A DNA stretch of 64,000 nt from positions 4,918,001-4,982,000 of the forward strand of contig NC_092571.1 in assembly GCF_037975245.1 (NCBI RefSeq). Reading direction: 5' to 3'. The notes under the pieces were generated by a model. It saw only the letters and a list, made by a program, of their open reading frames with translations, made no database searches and was not told the origin of the DNA. Below, one piece after another: positions 22,701-33,744 of the stretch. This DNA is from Apostichopus japonicus (taxonomy: Eukaryota > Echinodermata > Holothuroidea > Aspidochirotida > Stichopodidae). The stretch's first letter is position 1. Every line of letters starts with the position of its first letter. The translations under genes and the position numbers were made by a program.

Positions 22701-25700
22701 AAGCAAGTACTCAAACATAGTATTATGTACCTGAACACTGGGAGTATCACAAAGTAAGTACTCAAACATAGTATTATGTACCTGAACACTGGGAGTATCA
22801 CAAAGTAAGTACTCAAACATAATATTATATACCTGAACACTGGGAGTATCACAAAGTAAGTACTCAAACATAGTATTATGTACCTGAACACTGGGAGTAT
22901 CACAAAGTAAGTACTCAAACATAGTATTATGTACCTGAACACTGGGAGTATCACAAAGTAAGTACTCAAACATAGTGGTATACTCAGGAATGATTATCAG
23001 AGGTCAGACTGTTCAGTAGGCCTGAGTCGGGTAGCAGAAAATGGGAACCGGGTACCCATTATCATTACCCGGTCGGGTAACAAGTACCGGAAACTCCGAA
23101 CTGAATATTGAAAAAAAAATCGCGGAACTAGCCAAACACAATGTACCACGTATATAAATGGCAGATCGCTATGCCACCTTATATTACACCTCCGAAATAT
23201 CCATTTTCAAGAAATAAAGAAAAACCTTGCCAAGACAGGATTTCCTGTAATAAATTTCAGCTCTCAACTTGAATTGAACAGACATTACGGCTGTGTAGCG
23301 ATTCATTGCTAAACGATTGCATTTGGAATAAACGTTTAGTAAAAATTAGTGTTTACACGGGTCCAAAAATCGGGAACCGGGTACCCGAGAGCCGTTACCC
23401 GTCGGGTATCCGGGTACCCGGGAAAAAATGTTTACCCTCGTGTATCACGATTTTCAAGAAATTACATATTAAATGCTATAATAAATAAATTATATTCTCT
23501 GCTGACAATGTTTTCATGTTCAACAACATATGTGTAACTGTAAGGTAAGGTATAAAACCTTCCTCAATAATTTGTATTTGCTTTTCTTCTGTCATAAACT
23601 TGTTAATTACTCAATATAATTAACATTACTACTAATTAGTGGTGTTAATGTTGTTAACATCGCACTGCCGCCGCTGCTTATGCTTGCTGTCCACGTCTAT
23701 TGGATCAGACCATAAAATATCCCTCTACTTTAGCTCAGTTGTTACTACTACTATCTATTATGGTTCTCATTAGCCGCGAAATTACGCGATTCGCGCAAAT
23801 TGATCGCATTTGGAATACACGATTAGTAAAAAGCCACTTGCGATTATTATTTTTTAGTTATCCCGTCTATAATCCATAAACATGTCGTAAAATTCCTTGT
23901 CAGCCTTTCCTTCGATGAAATAAACGAATGAATAAATAATAATTTCTTCCACATGGTAGCCTAACACCACACTAAGTCAACGCATGAGAAATCAAGCAAA
24001 GCCTAACCATCTGTTTATTCGCTGAAATTGTGACGCAGTTATAAGATATCCATGGAACACATTCATTATTGCTGTTACGTTCGACCACGTGGCTGCCTAA
24101 CACCACACTAAGTCAATGGGGTAATCTAGCATAGCCATTTGTTTATTAGCTGAAATTGTGACGCAGTTATAAGATATCCATGGAATACTTGCGTTATTGC
24201 TGTTATCTTCAACCACATGGTAGCCTAACACCACACTAAGTAAATGGGAAATCTGCCTAACCATCGGTTTGCATTTTTTTTTTAAAATCACACTTTGCGT
24301 AGGATTCGAGTAATAAATCAGGAACCGGGTAGTACCGCGTCGGGCGGGTACCTTCGTAATTGCTGTTATCTTCGACCACACATTTAAGCCTAACACCACA
24401 CTAAGTCAATGGGAAATCTGCCTAACCGTAGATTTGCATTTTTTTTTTTAAATCACACTTTGTGTAGGATTCGGGTAATAAATTAGGAACCGGGTAGTAT
24501 TGCGTCGGGCGGGTACCCGGATAACCCGTGCAAACACTAGTAAAAATCCACTTTGGATTATTTTAGTTTTGTTATCCTGTCTATATTCCATATTTCAATA
24601 TTTACGCACGCACGAACGTATACAGTAGCTACAACTACAAGAGGAAAGAACTTGCTATGGACTGTCAGAGCTAGCTGCTTGATGACAACAAACTACAAAG
24701 ACACATGCACTTCACAAACTATATGTAATACCCCCACAAATCTCCGACCACATTGTACCCTAAAATCACAAAGAGTCAACATGGAAATCTAGGCTTACCA
24801 TCTGTTTATTCGCTCAAATTTAGTCGCAGTTAGCTGGCACTAAAAATATTCATCAAATACTTTCGCTATTGCTGCTATCTTCAACTACATGGTTGCCTAA
24901 CACCACACTAAGTCAATGGGAAAATTTAGCCTAACCATTGGTTTGCAAAAACACACTTTGCGTAGCCTCGTTTACAACTTTCAATTAGCTGGAAATCGGC
25001 ATTTGTGGAAGGTATGTGCACTATGCTATAAAGAGGAAATGTAGTACGTATTTTAAGTTCACTGTTGCTATGGATGGAAGGTTTCAATTTTGAGTATTTT
25101 CACCGTTATCCTAGTACCCGACTCAGGCCTACTGCTCAGTACGTGTGTAGAATAGAAACTCACTGGTAACTTACACTACCCTCTCTGGCAAACTACACTA
25201 CCCTCTCTGGTTAACTACAACACCCTCTGACAACTTACACTACCCTTTCTGGTCATACCCTCTCTGGTTACTTACACCATCCTCTGTCAACATACACTAC
25301 CCTCTCCAGTAACTTACACTACCCTCTTTGGTTACTTACACCACCTTTTGACAACTTACACTACACTCTCTCTAGCAACTTACACTACCCTCTCTGACAA
25401 CTTACACTACCCCCTCTGACAACTTGCAATACCCTCTCTGGTAACCTACACTACCCTCTCTGGTAACTTACACTACCCTCTCTAGTAACTAACACTACCC
25501 CCTCTGGCAACTTACACTACCCTCTCTGGCAACTTACACTACCCCTCTGACAACTTACACTACACTCTCTGGCAACTTGCACTACCCTCTTTGGTAACTT
25601 ACACAACCCTCTCTGGTAACTTACACTACCCTCTCTGGGAACTTACACTACCCTCTGACAACTTACACTACCCTCTCTGGCAACTTACACTACCCTCACT

Positions 25701-28338
25701 GGCAACTTACACTATCCTCTCTGGCAACTTAGACTACCCTCTCTGGCAAGGGGTTAACAGGCGGGTTTCTTCACTGGTCTTATTTCTGATCTGGTTCAGT
25801 TTAATTGTAAAGATGATGGAAGGTTCTTTCAAAGTTCCTTTTAAGCCTTTGTTGTTTATATACCCATGTGATGTTGAATCACTCCATCATTATAAATATA
25901 GCATGTAACACATGTGCAGTCCCTGTAATAGTAATCCATAGTGACTGATGCATTTAGAGATACTGCATGAGAAGCAGATGTATTCAGTTTATCTTTTTTT
26001 TGGAATGTGCAAAGGAATTGAAAAGGATGATATAATTTGTATCAGTGACCAAAAGGATATGCTCTTTCATGTGGGCTTGCTGCTTTTAAAATTTGTATTA
26101 TTAACAATGGACAAGTGACTGATAAGTGATAGAAAGGTAAATTATTTTTTTCCTAGAACATTATTTGAGCCAGTTACTTCACAGGGTTACTTGTTTTCTA
26201 GCAACTGAGCTACCCATCCCTCAGTGGTGGTGATCCCTACAGAATCATTTCTTCCTTGGGGTGCCAGTGTGACCAGGGATCACTCCCCAAAAAGGTTCCT
26301 TTATTCTTTTCAAAGCCTGTAAAGTTGGAAGTGATCCCTAGGATGCTATTTGTTCTTGTCACAGCCCGTAAAGTTGGTAGTGATCCCTAAGATGCTGTTT
26401 GTCCTTGTCACAGCCCATAAAGGTGGTAGTGATCCGATCCCTAAGACGCTGTTTGTTCTTGTCACAGCCCGTAAAGGTGGTAGTGATCCCTAGTTTGCTG
26501 TTTGTCCTTGTCACAGCCCGAAAAGTTGGTAGTGATCCTAGTATGCTATTTGTACTTTGCACAGGACGTTAAGTTGGAAGTGATCCCTAGGATGCTATTT
26601 TTTCTTTTCACAGCCCATAAAGTTGGTAGTGATCCCTAAGATGCTGTTTGTTCTTGTCACAGCCCATAAAGGTGGTAGTGATCCCTAAGATGCTGTTTGT
26701 TCTTGTCACAGCCCGTAAAGTTGGTAGTGATCCCTAGGATGATATTTGTATTTTGCACAGGACGTAAAGTTGGAAGTGATCCCTAGGATGCTATTTTTTC
26801 TTTTCACAGCCCATAAAGTTGGTAGTGATCCTTAAGATGCTGTTTGTTCTTGTCACAGCCCATAAAGGTGGTAGTGATCCCTAAGATGCTGTTTGTTCTT
26901 GTCACAGCCCGTAAAGTTGGTAGTGATCCCTAGGATGATATTTGTATTTTGCACAGGACGTAAAGTTGGAAGTGATCCCTAGGATGCTATTTTTTCTTTT
27001 CACAGCCCGTAAAGTTGGTAGTGATCCCTAGTTTGTATCCTGGTGCAGAAAGGAGGGGGCTCACACCTCATTTTCAAATCATACAACTTGGCTAGTGTTT
27101 TTCTTACACAAATATTGAAAAGACCACTTGATATTACTGTGATTATTTTATGTCATTAAAAGTTAACTATTTTCTTCCTTTCTCAACCTTTGTAGCATCC
27201 GATCACAAGGTTTGTTGCAAAACATTTCATTGCAAGCCCTCAGCAGGATTATGAAAAGATGGCTCATTTTATACAGATCGAGAGCGAAAAGATTAAAGAA
27301 AGGTTAGTAGATGTGCCTTGATGACCAAAGTAAACTGGACTGTATTCTGAGACCTAAATTCTGATAGTCAAATTGTTGTCGGTCTGTGAAATTTAAACAG
27401 CCTTGAATTCATTCAATATTCCAAAATCAATATTTCTTAATGCATGGTCTGGTCTCAATTATTTGAGGTGAAACAGCAGACTATAAATTTGGAAATTTGG
27501 GGTTCCATCTGTGATATGAATGTACAGTAAAACTTGGATTATTTGAACCTACTTGTTAAGATTCTTTCATGATTCTCTTCAACATAATGCAAACCATGCC
27601 TGTGTTTCTCATTGCATAGAACTATGCATGATTTGTACTAACTTACAGTCCAATACTGAGATGGTTTTCCATTATGTAGTAATTTAATTTATATAGACAG
27701 TCACATTGGCAAGCTAGACACAAGTGTAGGTAACTTTGTTTGTCAGATTTTTCCTATAAGGCTGGCAGCCGTTCCTTGAGTCTGGATAATACAGGTTGTT
27801 ATGTCCATAAAGGGTAAAACTACTAGTAAAGGTGGGATTGGAATGACATAAAAAACAATCCAGTATGCTTCAAATTGTTAAGAAATATTACAAAACCCAC
27901 AGAAAACTGTGTGTAGCACTTTAGGATCAGACTGTAGTTATTGTCAGAATATTTTTAACTGCCCTTGTTTCTTTGTGAACAGTAGAGCAGCCAGGCTTGG
28001 CTAGCAGGGAGCTTAGTAAAGCCTGGATGTTGGTGGGACCTTGGGACCAACACAGAGTGTTCACAATGCTGAGATTATTCCAAACATTACAGAATATTTT
28101 GCTTGGGTGGAAAAAGTCTGCTTTATGGTATCAGTGGGTTCAATTGTAATACTGTTGGGTACAGGACTTGTTCGTTATAGTTTAAACATCTTCATGTTGT
28201 ACCCTTCACTGATTAATAATTCAAACATTATTTTTCAACAGGAAAACTGAAAAAGCTGTGAGAAAAATGATGAGACAGAGGGGGGATGGTCCTTGGTTCT
28301 ACACAGAGGTGAAAGGACCACCAACAGATGATGAATAA
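19670..28338 (+). CDS. NDUFB5: NADH dehydrogenase 1 beta subcomplex subunit 5 (complex I, SGDH)
   Basis: Complete six-exon gene: 19670-19778, 20867-20958, 21115-21181, 22386-22447, 27196-27302, 28242-28338. All introns are GT-AG with matching phases, giving 177 aa (human protein 189 aa). NDUFB5 is an accessory, single-span subunit of mitochondrial complex I in the inner membrane; it has no catalytic role. The N-terminus (MAAHLSSQFRRACIVKF) is basic and Ser/Ala-rich, as expected of a mitochondrial presequence. Residues 68-89 (FYALLTAVPAAIIITYVNVF) are the membrane helix. Residues 97-113 hold the family signature IPEDYVPEHWEYHKHPI, and residues 157-166 the RQRGDGPWFY motif. The start ATG has A at -3 and G at +4. 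Intron 4 is unusually long (4.7 kb) and full of repeats. Identity is recognised from the protein family; splicing is inferred. Confidence 0.96.
19779..20866 (+). other. NDUFB5 intron 1
   Basis: 1088 nt with no repeat array or element that I recognise. Confidence 0.7.
20867..20958 (+). CDS. NDUFB5: NDUFB5 exon 2
   Basis: Acceptor TTTTCTCAG; completes codon 37 and encodes residues 38-67, including NAGDHGPERMFIKPGSFQDW, the conserved segment before the membrane helix. Donor GTAAGT. Confidence 0.93.
21115..21181 (+). CDS. NDUFB5: NDUFB5 exon 3 (membrane helix)
   Basis: Acceptor CCTTTCAG; encodes the hydrophobic segment residues 68-89 and the first base of Gly90. Donor GTAAGT. Confidence 0.95.
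21182..22385 (+). other. NDUFB5 intron 3
   Basis: 1204 nt of AT-rich sequence; no array or element recognised. Confidence 0.7.
22386..22447 (+). CDS. NDUFB5: NDUFB5 exon 4
   Basis: Acceptor TTTTTCAAG; residues 90-110 ending VPEHWEYHK. Donor GTAAGT at 22448. The last ~31 nt of this exon and the donor are part of the first unit of the tandem array at 22417-22976. Confidence 0.95.
22417..22976 (+). repeat. 51-bp array made of the NDUFB5 exon 4 end plus its splice donor, 11 copies
   Basis: Unit 51 bp: the exon 4 end (TATGTACCTGAACACTGGGA through CACAAA), then GTAAGTACTCAAACATAG. Eleven near-identical copies; variants are TATGTA/TATATA, CATAGT/CATAAT and one GCAAGT in place of GTAAGT (22702-22707). 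The first copy is the functional exon edge. If any later donor were used, the open frame would run VPEHWEYHKVSTQT and stop at an in-frame TAG (TAA in two copies), so only the first donor gives full-length protein. The 17-codon open frames on the minus strand are artefacts of the period. Confidence 0.97.
23014..25134. mobile_element. 2.1-kb terminal-inverted-repeat element in NDUFB5 intron 4
   Basis: The left end CAGTAGGCCTGAGTCGGGTA and the right end are perfect 20-bp inverted repeats (right end is its exact reverse complement at 25115-25134). No clear target duplication (left flank AGACTGTT, right flank CTCAGTAC). The interior has four clusters rich in GGGTACCCG-type palindromes (23035-23095, 23365-23430, 24320-24355, 24485-24530) and five diverged copies of a segment containing AACACCACACTAAGTCAATG (about 23963, 24101, 24227, 24389, 24899). 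No transposase frame. Confidence 0.7.
25165..25750 (+). repeat. 22-bp minisatellite, about 26 copies
   Basis: Units of the type AACTTACACTACCCTCTCTG with GG(C/T) joints; several copies shortened. Lies in NDUFB5 intron 4. Confidence 0.93.
26280..27035 (+). repeat. 49-bp minisatellite with acceptor-like motifs, about 15 copies
   Basis: Each unit contains a pyrimidine stretch ending in CAG (TTGTTCTTGTCACAG or TTTTTTCTTTTCACAG), then CCCGTAAAGTTGGTAGTGAT. A higher-order period of about 197 bp is visible from the rarer variant TTTGCACAGGACGT at about 26552, 26752 and 26951. Lies in NDUFB5 intron 4, ending about 160 nt upstream of exon 5. Confidence 0.93.
27196..27302 (+). CDS. NDUFB5: NDUFB5 exon 5
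   Basis: Acceptor CAACCTTTGTAG; residues 111-145 from HPITRFVAKHF to IESEKIKE plus two bases of codon 146. Donor GTTAGT. Confidence 0.95.
27303..28241 (+). other. NDUFB5 intron 5
   Basis: 939 nt, no repeat array or element recognised. Confidence 0.7.
28242..28338 (+). CDS. NDUFB5: NDUFB5 exon 6 (terminal)
   Basis: Acceptor TTTTTCAACAG; residues 146-177 with KMMRQRGDGPWFYTEVKG, ending PPTDDE and TAA at 28336-28338. Confidence 0.95.
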
Positions 28339-28719
28339 ACAGAACACTTTGAAATTTGAGCTAGGATACTAATCAAGCCATGCAGCAGATCAAGATAGAG
28401 AAGAAATATTGATGTTATAGTTAGAGCTCTTGCACAGGTTCTTCATGCCGTCATAAAAGTCTGTGATTGGAACCAAATTGTCAGAGAATAGTTTCTTGTT
28501 CAGGAAGATTTATTATACTGTTGTGTCTGATGCTGGGTTTGCCAAAGTTTTAGGTACAATATTGGCTGTAAAAATTTGTGTTGGTTGCTGTTATTAATAA
28601 GGCATGTGTTGGAAGACCTCTTAGTAATAACAGAATAATGCCAAGTCACCTGATGATGAGAAACAAACCGGCATAGCTTCATCAACTAATTGCTTACAAT
28701 CTGTAAGTTTTGGCCTTGT

Positions 28720-28725
28720 AATAAA
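28720..28725 (+). terminator. Probable NDUFB5 polyadenylation signal
   Basis: AATAAA about 380 nt after the stop codon, followed by a T-rich stretch with TGTTTTGTTTAG; the best canonical signal downstream of the gene before the 106-bp array. Confidence 0.6.
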
Positions 28726-28947
28726 AGATTTATCTTCAAACAATGTCTCAATTGTTTTGTTTAGTCTAAAGGTCTGCATTTAAGGTTAAGTTAAAAATAT
28801 CTTGAAGATTGGTTTGAAAATTTCAAAGATTTTACATGCATAATAATGAAGATCAAATAATGTACTTTGAGCCATGCACATAGCAAAGCTTGGAAGAAAG
28901 CAGTTCCAGTGCAATGATGAATCAGCCAAAAGAATGGCAGTAAGTCT

Positions 28948-30500
28948 GCAGTATCTAGATCATAGAAGTCAGTTGACTGGCAGTCTGTTCTATACACTGG
29001 ACTCATCATTGCCCAATCAAGCATAAAGAAAACACAACTTAATGAATATCATCAGTATATCTAGATCATAGAAGTCAGTTGACTGGCAGTCTGTTCTATA
29101 CACTGGACTCCTCATTGCCCAATCAAGCATAAAGAAAACACAACTTAATGAATATCATCAGTATATCTAGATCATAGAAGTCAGTTAACTGGCAGTCTGT
29201 TCTATACACTGGACTCCTCATTGCCCAATCAAGCATAAAGAAAACACAACTTAATGAATATCATCAGTATATCTAGATCATAGAAGTCGGTTGACTGGCA
29301 GTCTGTTCTATACACTGGACTCATCATTGCCCAATCAAGCAAAAAGAAAACACAACTTAATGAATATCATCAGTATATCTAGATCATAGAAGTCGGTTGA
29401 CTGGCAGTCTGTTCTATACACTGGACTCATCATTGCCCAATCAAGCAAAAAGAAAACACAACTTAATGAATATCATCAGTATATCTAGATCATAGAAGTC
29501 AGTTGACTGGCAGTCTGTTCTATACACTGGACTCCTCATTGCCCAATCAAGCATAAAGAAAACACAACTTAATGAGAATATCATCAGTATATCTAGATCA
29601 TAGAAGTCAGTTGACTGGCAGTCTGTTCTATACACTGGACCCATCATTGCCCAATCAAGCAAAAAGAAAACACAACTTAATGAATATCATCAGTATCAAG
29701 GGCGTAGGAACTGGGGGGGGGGGGGGCGCCAGCCCCCCCCAGTGAAAAATGTGGAGGGGCGGAAGTATCATTCCGCCCCCCCCCCCCCCCCCCCGCTCCG
29801 CAAGTCAGAAAACCCCTTTTTCATTTCCAAGTGAGAAAAAAATCTCATTTGAAGCACCAAATTGCATCTAAGGCCAGGTGAAAATACAAAATTAAGTTTA
29901 CAAAATGGAGTGGGTGTTGAAGTGTGCTATATTGCACCAAATTGCATCTGAGGCCACCTGAAAATGCAAAAAATTCCAAAGGGGAGGGGGCACCCCCTCC
30001 CCTTAGACCCCTCCCCCAGGCCGGCCATCAGTCTTCAGCCCCCTACTCAAAAGTACCTTCCTACGCCACTGATTAGTATATCTAGATCATAGAAGTCAGT
30101 TGACTGGCAGTCTGTTCTATACACTGGACTCATCATTGCCCAATCAAGCATAAAGAAAACACAACTTAATGAATATCATCAGTATATCTAGATCATAGAA
30201 GTCAGTTGACTGGCAGTCTGTTCTATACACTGGACTCATCATTGCCCAATCAAGCATAAAGAAAACACAACTTAATGAATATCATCAGTATATCTAGATC
30301 ATAGAAGTCAGTTGACTGGCAGTCTGTTCTATACACTGGACTCATCATTGCCCAATCAAGCATAAAGAAAACACAACTTAATGAGAATATCATCAGTATA
30401 TCTAGATCATAGAAGTCAGTTGACTGGCAGTCTGTTCTATACACTGGACTCATCATTGCCCAATCAAGCATAAAGAAAACACAACTTAATGAATATCATT
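28948..30500 (+). repeat. 106-bp tandem array, about 11 copies, interrupted by an hAT-like element
   Basis: Units contain TATCTAGATCATAGAAGTCA, TCTGTTCTATACACTGGACT and ATTGCCCAATCAAGC, with an exact period of 106 (for example 29054 to 29160). About seven copies lie before and four after the insertion at 29697-30071. Copies are very similar, suggesting recent expansion. Confidence 0.95.
29697..30071. mobile_element. 375-bp hAT-like miniature element inserted in the 106-bp array
   Basis: The left end CAAGGGCGTAGGAACTG pairs with the inverted right end CCTTCCTACGCCACTG. Flanking octamers ATCAGTAT (29689-29696) and ATTAGTAT (30072-30079) are a target duplication with one change; intact array units show the uninterrupted target ATCAGTATATCTAG. 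Contains long G and C runs and the G/C palindromic module. An inverted copy lies at 30567-30932. Confidence 0.88.
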
Positions 30501-30566
30501 CATTCCCTATCCTGCTTTCAGGAACATATTCATCGTGTGTGACATTTTTTCACTTGTGGTGGGTAT

Positions 30567-30932
30567 CAGTGGCGTAGGAAGGTAGTTTTGAGTGGGGGGG
30601 CTGAAGACTGATGGCCGGCCTGGGGGAGGGGTCTAAGGGGAGGGGGGTCCCCCTCCCCTTTGGAATTTTCTTGCATTTCCAGGTGGCTTCAGATGTAATT
30701 TGGTGCAATATAGCACACTTCAACACCCACTCCATTTTGTAAACTTAATTTTGTATTTTCACCTGGCCTTAGATGCAATTTGGGGCTCCAAATGAGATTT
30801 TTTTTCTCATTTGGAAATGAAAAAGGGGTTTTCTGACTTGCGAAGTGGGGGGGCGGAATGATACTTCCGCCCCTCCACATTTTTCACTGGGGGGCTGGCT
30901 CCCCCCCAGCCCCCCCGGTTCCTACGCCCTTG
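30567..30932. mobile_element. 366-bp hAT-like miniature element, inverted copy of 29697-30071
   Basis: The left end CAGTGGCGTAGGAAGG pairs with the inverted right end GGTTCCTACGCCCTTG, bounded by a perfect duplication GTGGGTAT (30559-30566 and 30933-30940). The whole sequence is the reverse complement of the copy 0.5 kb upstream with few differences apart from homopolymer lengths. Confidence 0.92.
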
Positions 30933-30940
30933 GTGGGTAT

Positions 30941-31730
30941 TGAATGAACCCACCATTCCTTGAACTGAATACATTGTACTTCTCTAGAGTGCTTAACTTG
31001 GCTTGTCAACAATTGCACCAATGTATTGGAGGCTGCTTACCAAGTACATACTTAGAACTATATTTACTGAACCAACCTACCGTCAAAGCAAGTTGCCTAT
31101 GAGGTTAAATGTTGTGTGTACTGATCTTGATAAGAGCTTTTTCATCGAAGCTCATCCCACATAGAATAATTCTTGCTTGCATCAAAACCCAAAATGCAGA
31201 GAAATGAATTAGCCTTAAAACAGGTGGGTCATGAACCCAAAGAAAATACAACTTGACATTCTGTTAACATTGTTAATGATTTCTCTGATCTTATCCATTG
31301 TATATTTTACTAATATACACCTATTTATACTTAAAAGTTGGAGTTATGTTGGTATTATGACAGACTGATGATACACAACTGTACCAGTAGAGGATAGGTA
31401 AGGTACTTGCAAAGATAACATGTGACTTCAAAGCATTGCGCATAAAGCAAACATTAGATAGAAACTTATTGGATGCAATTAAAGCTTTTCCTCATATTTA
31501 TGGAGCCGTATGATTTTTAGTCATAATAAAACCTGTTCATTAGATCTAAGGTGTTTAATGAATCAACTGTTCATGACGTGGTTGGAATGATGATGTTCAC
31601 GAGAGAGGTGGGGAAAGGCTCTAAATTGAGGACGGTTCCTCTCAGACACTTGAGATGTGCTTACACATGAATGCTTCAAGCACACCGATACGCCCAAGTC
31701 CCCTTATCTACGGAACAATAGAAGGGACGT
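30941..31730. other. Intergenic sequence, nothing recognised
   Basis: No exon, RNA gene or repeat visible. Confidence 0.4.
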
Positions 31731-31733
31731 GTC

Positions 31734-31830
31734 AATTGACGTTTTGTCGAGATGCATTAAGTTGTCAAAATGAACTTTTAAGATGTTTGTCATTTTGACA
31801 AGTTAATTGCATCTTGACAAAATGTCAATT
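31734..31830. repeat. Long imperfect hairpin (arms about 40 bp, loop 16 nt)
   Basis: The left arm 31734-31773 (starting AATTGACGTTTTGTCGAGAT) pairs with the right arm 31790-31830 (ending ATCTTGACAAAATGTCAATT) with about five mismatches and small bulges. Related segments with GTCAAAACGTCAATTTTC, GACGAGTGGATGCATCTCGA and CGTCGAAACGTCAAGTTT continue to about 32040 in both orientations, so this is probably the best-preserved part of a larger palindromic repeat. Confidence 0.75.
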
Positions 31831-31849
31831 TTCCAGATTCAGTGTGACA

Positions 31850-32045
31850 TTTTGATGATTTGGTATGATGTCGTCAAAACGTCAATTTTCATTTTTTTTT
31901 CCATGATGACGAGTGGATGCATCTCGACATAACATACATTTTCAGATTTTCAACATTTTGACGATTTAGAATATATCGTCGAAACGTCAAGTTTCAACAA
32001 CTCATTGACGAGTTCTTGCATCTCATCAAAACGTGGCAATTTACA
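31850..32045. repeat. Diverged continuation of the hairpin repeat
   Basis: At least two more degraded modules with TCGTCAAAACGTCAA-type and GATGCATCTCGAC-type motifs alternating in orientation. Confidence 0.5.
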
Positions 32046-32496
32046 TGTCCCTCGTTTTGCTCTTCCTGCTTTCCCCTCTGTAAATAATGCATGGCAATAC
32101 TGAAAACTAGAAATGATTAACATTCATAGGAACTGATTTTGTTGAGCGGACAATTAACGATGATACGTTTATCTTGGTATTTGTCGAATGGTAATCACAG
32201 ATTCACAGTCTCTGAAGCTTGTGTCAACCACAAAGCCAGAGAGGGTAAGGGGTTTGAAGAATCTCTATACCATATTGAAAGAGCAAACTGAAATATGTAC
32301 AGAAAGTTATTGAATTAGAGAGTAGTTCAGTGGGGGCAAAAACACCGCCAAAAGGCAAGTCGCGACAGAAAGAGAAAAGCCTGCATATATTTATCGAAAC
32401 ACAAGAACGTGCCAAACTTTTAATTGCATTTGCATTCACATTTCTATAAAGTCAATACCGATACACGTAATTGGCTGGCTCATTAATTCACTTCGA

Positions 32497-33694
32497 CAGT
32501 GGCGTCACCAGACTTTTCAGTCTGGGGGGGGGGGGCATAGGGGGGCACCAGCATTTGATGGGGGCACTTAGGTGGATACGGATCGCCGTCCTGGGGGAGG
32601 GGGTGCCCCCTCCCCTTTGGAAAATTTTCGCATACGGAGGATGGGCTAGATGCAAAATAGTGCCACATTTGATGTTAAATTCGATCTGAAGATATCTCCA
32701 GAAATTGTTATTTTTGAGGTAATGATTTTAACAACGCGCAGAATTTTGCAGAGGATATGAACCACATGCTGTCGATATTATGCCTAACCCTATCAATAGA
32801 ACCTACATTTGTTGAATTAATATGTAGGTTAATGTGTTAATATTCAAAGTAGGATTTTCGACCGTCGTAGTTGAAGGTAGAATCGCTAAAAAAATCATAA
32901 ACTCACCCTTATGGTTTATACAACTTTGTTGCATATATTGCGCATATTTTCTAATCAACTCCGTATGACTGGATCCATACTCGGAGAATAAAAGACAAAA
33001 CAGTCGCATCGAAATCGCTAGTACGTAGGCTACACCACATTCGGCAACGCGACATTCTGCAGCACGCAAACTTTTATTTCCTAGGACGGATAAGGGTTAA
33101 TCAATTTTTCCGGGATTCTCAAATTTGTTTCGAAATCAAGGTTCCCATTGGTCCAGAAAAAATAAAGCGCGTTCTTTCATATTCTGATGTCAGAATCATG
33201 AGAAAGGTCCAGAAATAGTGTTCTCTGGAGAGTAGGGGTGGCCTACTTTTCAGGAATTTGATTGGACTGCACCTAGTGATTTTCTGAATATTCGTCCTAC
33301 TTCCTAGGAAATAAAAAACACGGCTGCAGCACAGCCAGAACAGGGAAATTCATTGTTTTGAACGATGAGTCATGTAGCTCGCGAAGCAGACGTGTATAAC
33401 CGCTGGTATGGCGTGAGCACTGACACATTCAATGTAAATATCTACACCTGTTGTGATGGCGCGGGTTACGACTTCGATACCCGACGGTCCAAGGATAAAC
33501 TTTTTCATTTTTTCGCAGCTCATTTGAAGAAAATACGAATTAATGTGCTTCTTTGTCCTCATGAAAAACCAACTCAGATGATGGGAGTTGAATATAACAA
33601 AATATATATTTTTTTACCAACCCAAATCTCAGATGGGGGGGGGCACTCGGGGGGGCACTAGGTTTTCCAGGGGCCCCCCTTGGCGACGCCACTG
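32497..33694. mobile_element. Non-autonomous hAT-like element, 1198 bp, relative of 12424-13719
   Basis: It has the same ends as 12424-13719 (CAGTGGCGTCACCAGAC at the left, TTGGCGACGCCACTG at the right), the same poly-G start, palindromic module and a conserved block at 33368-33490. The middle (about 32830-33360) is unrelated to the other copy. The flanking octamers CACTTCGA and TCTGGCGA do not match, so one end may have been rearranged. Confidence 0.75.
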
Positions 33695-33744
33695 TCTGGC
33701 GACGCATGTACATAGGCCAAACCAACCAAAACTTTTGGTGCAAA

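Noticed and set aside
22392-22973. Minus-strand open frames of 17-residue repeats
   Set aside because: Antisense of the 51-bp donor array of NDUFB5.
22417-22976. CRISPR-like regular array
   Set aside because: Units are contiguous with no unique spacers, in a eukaryotic gene; same for all other arrays in the window.
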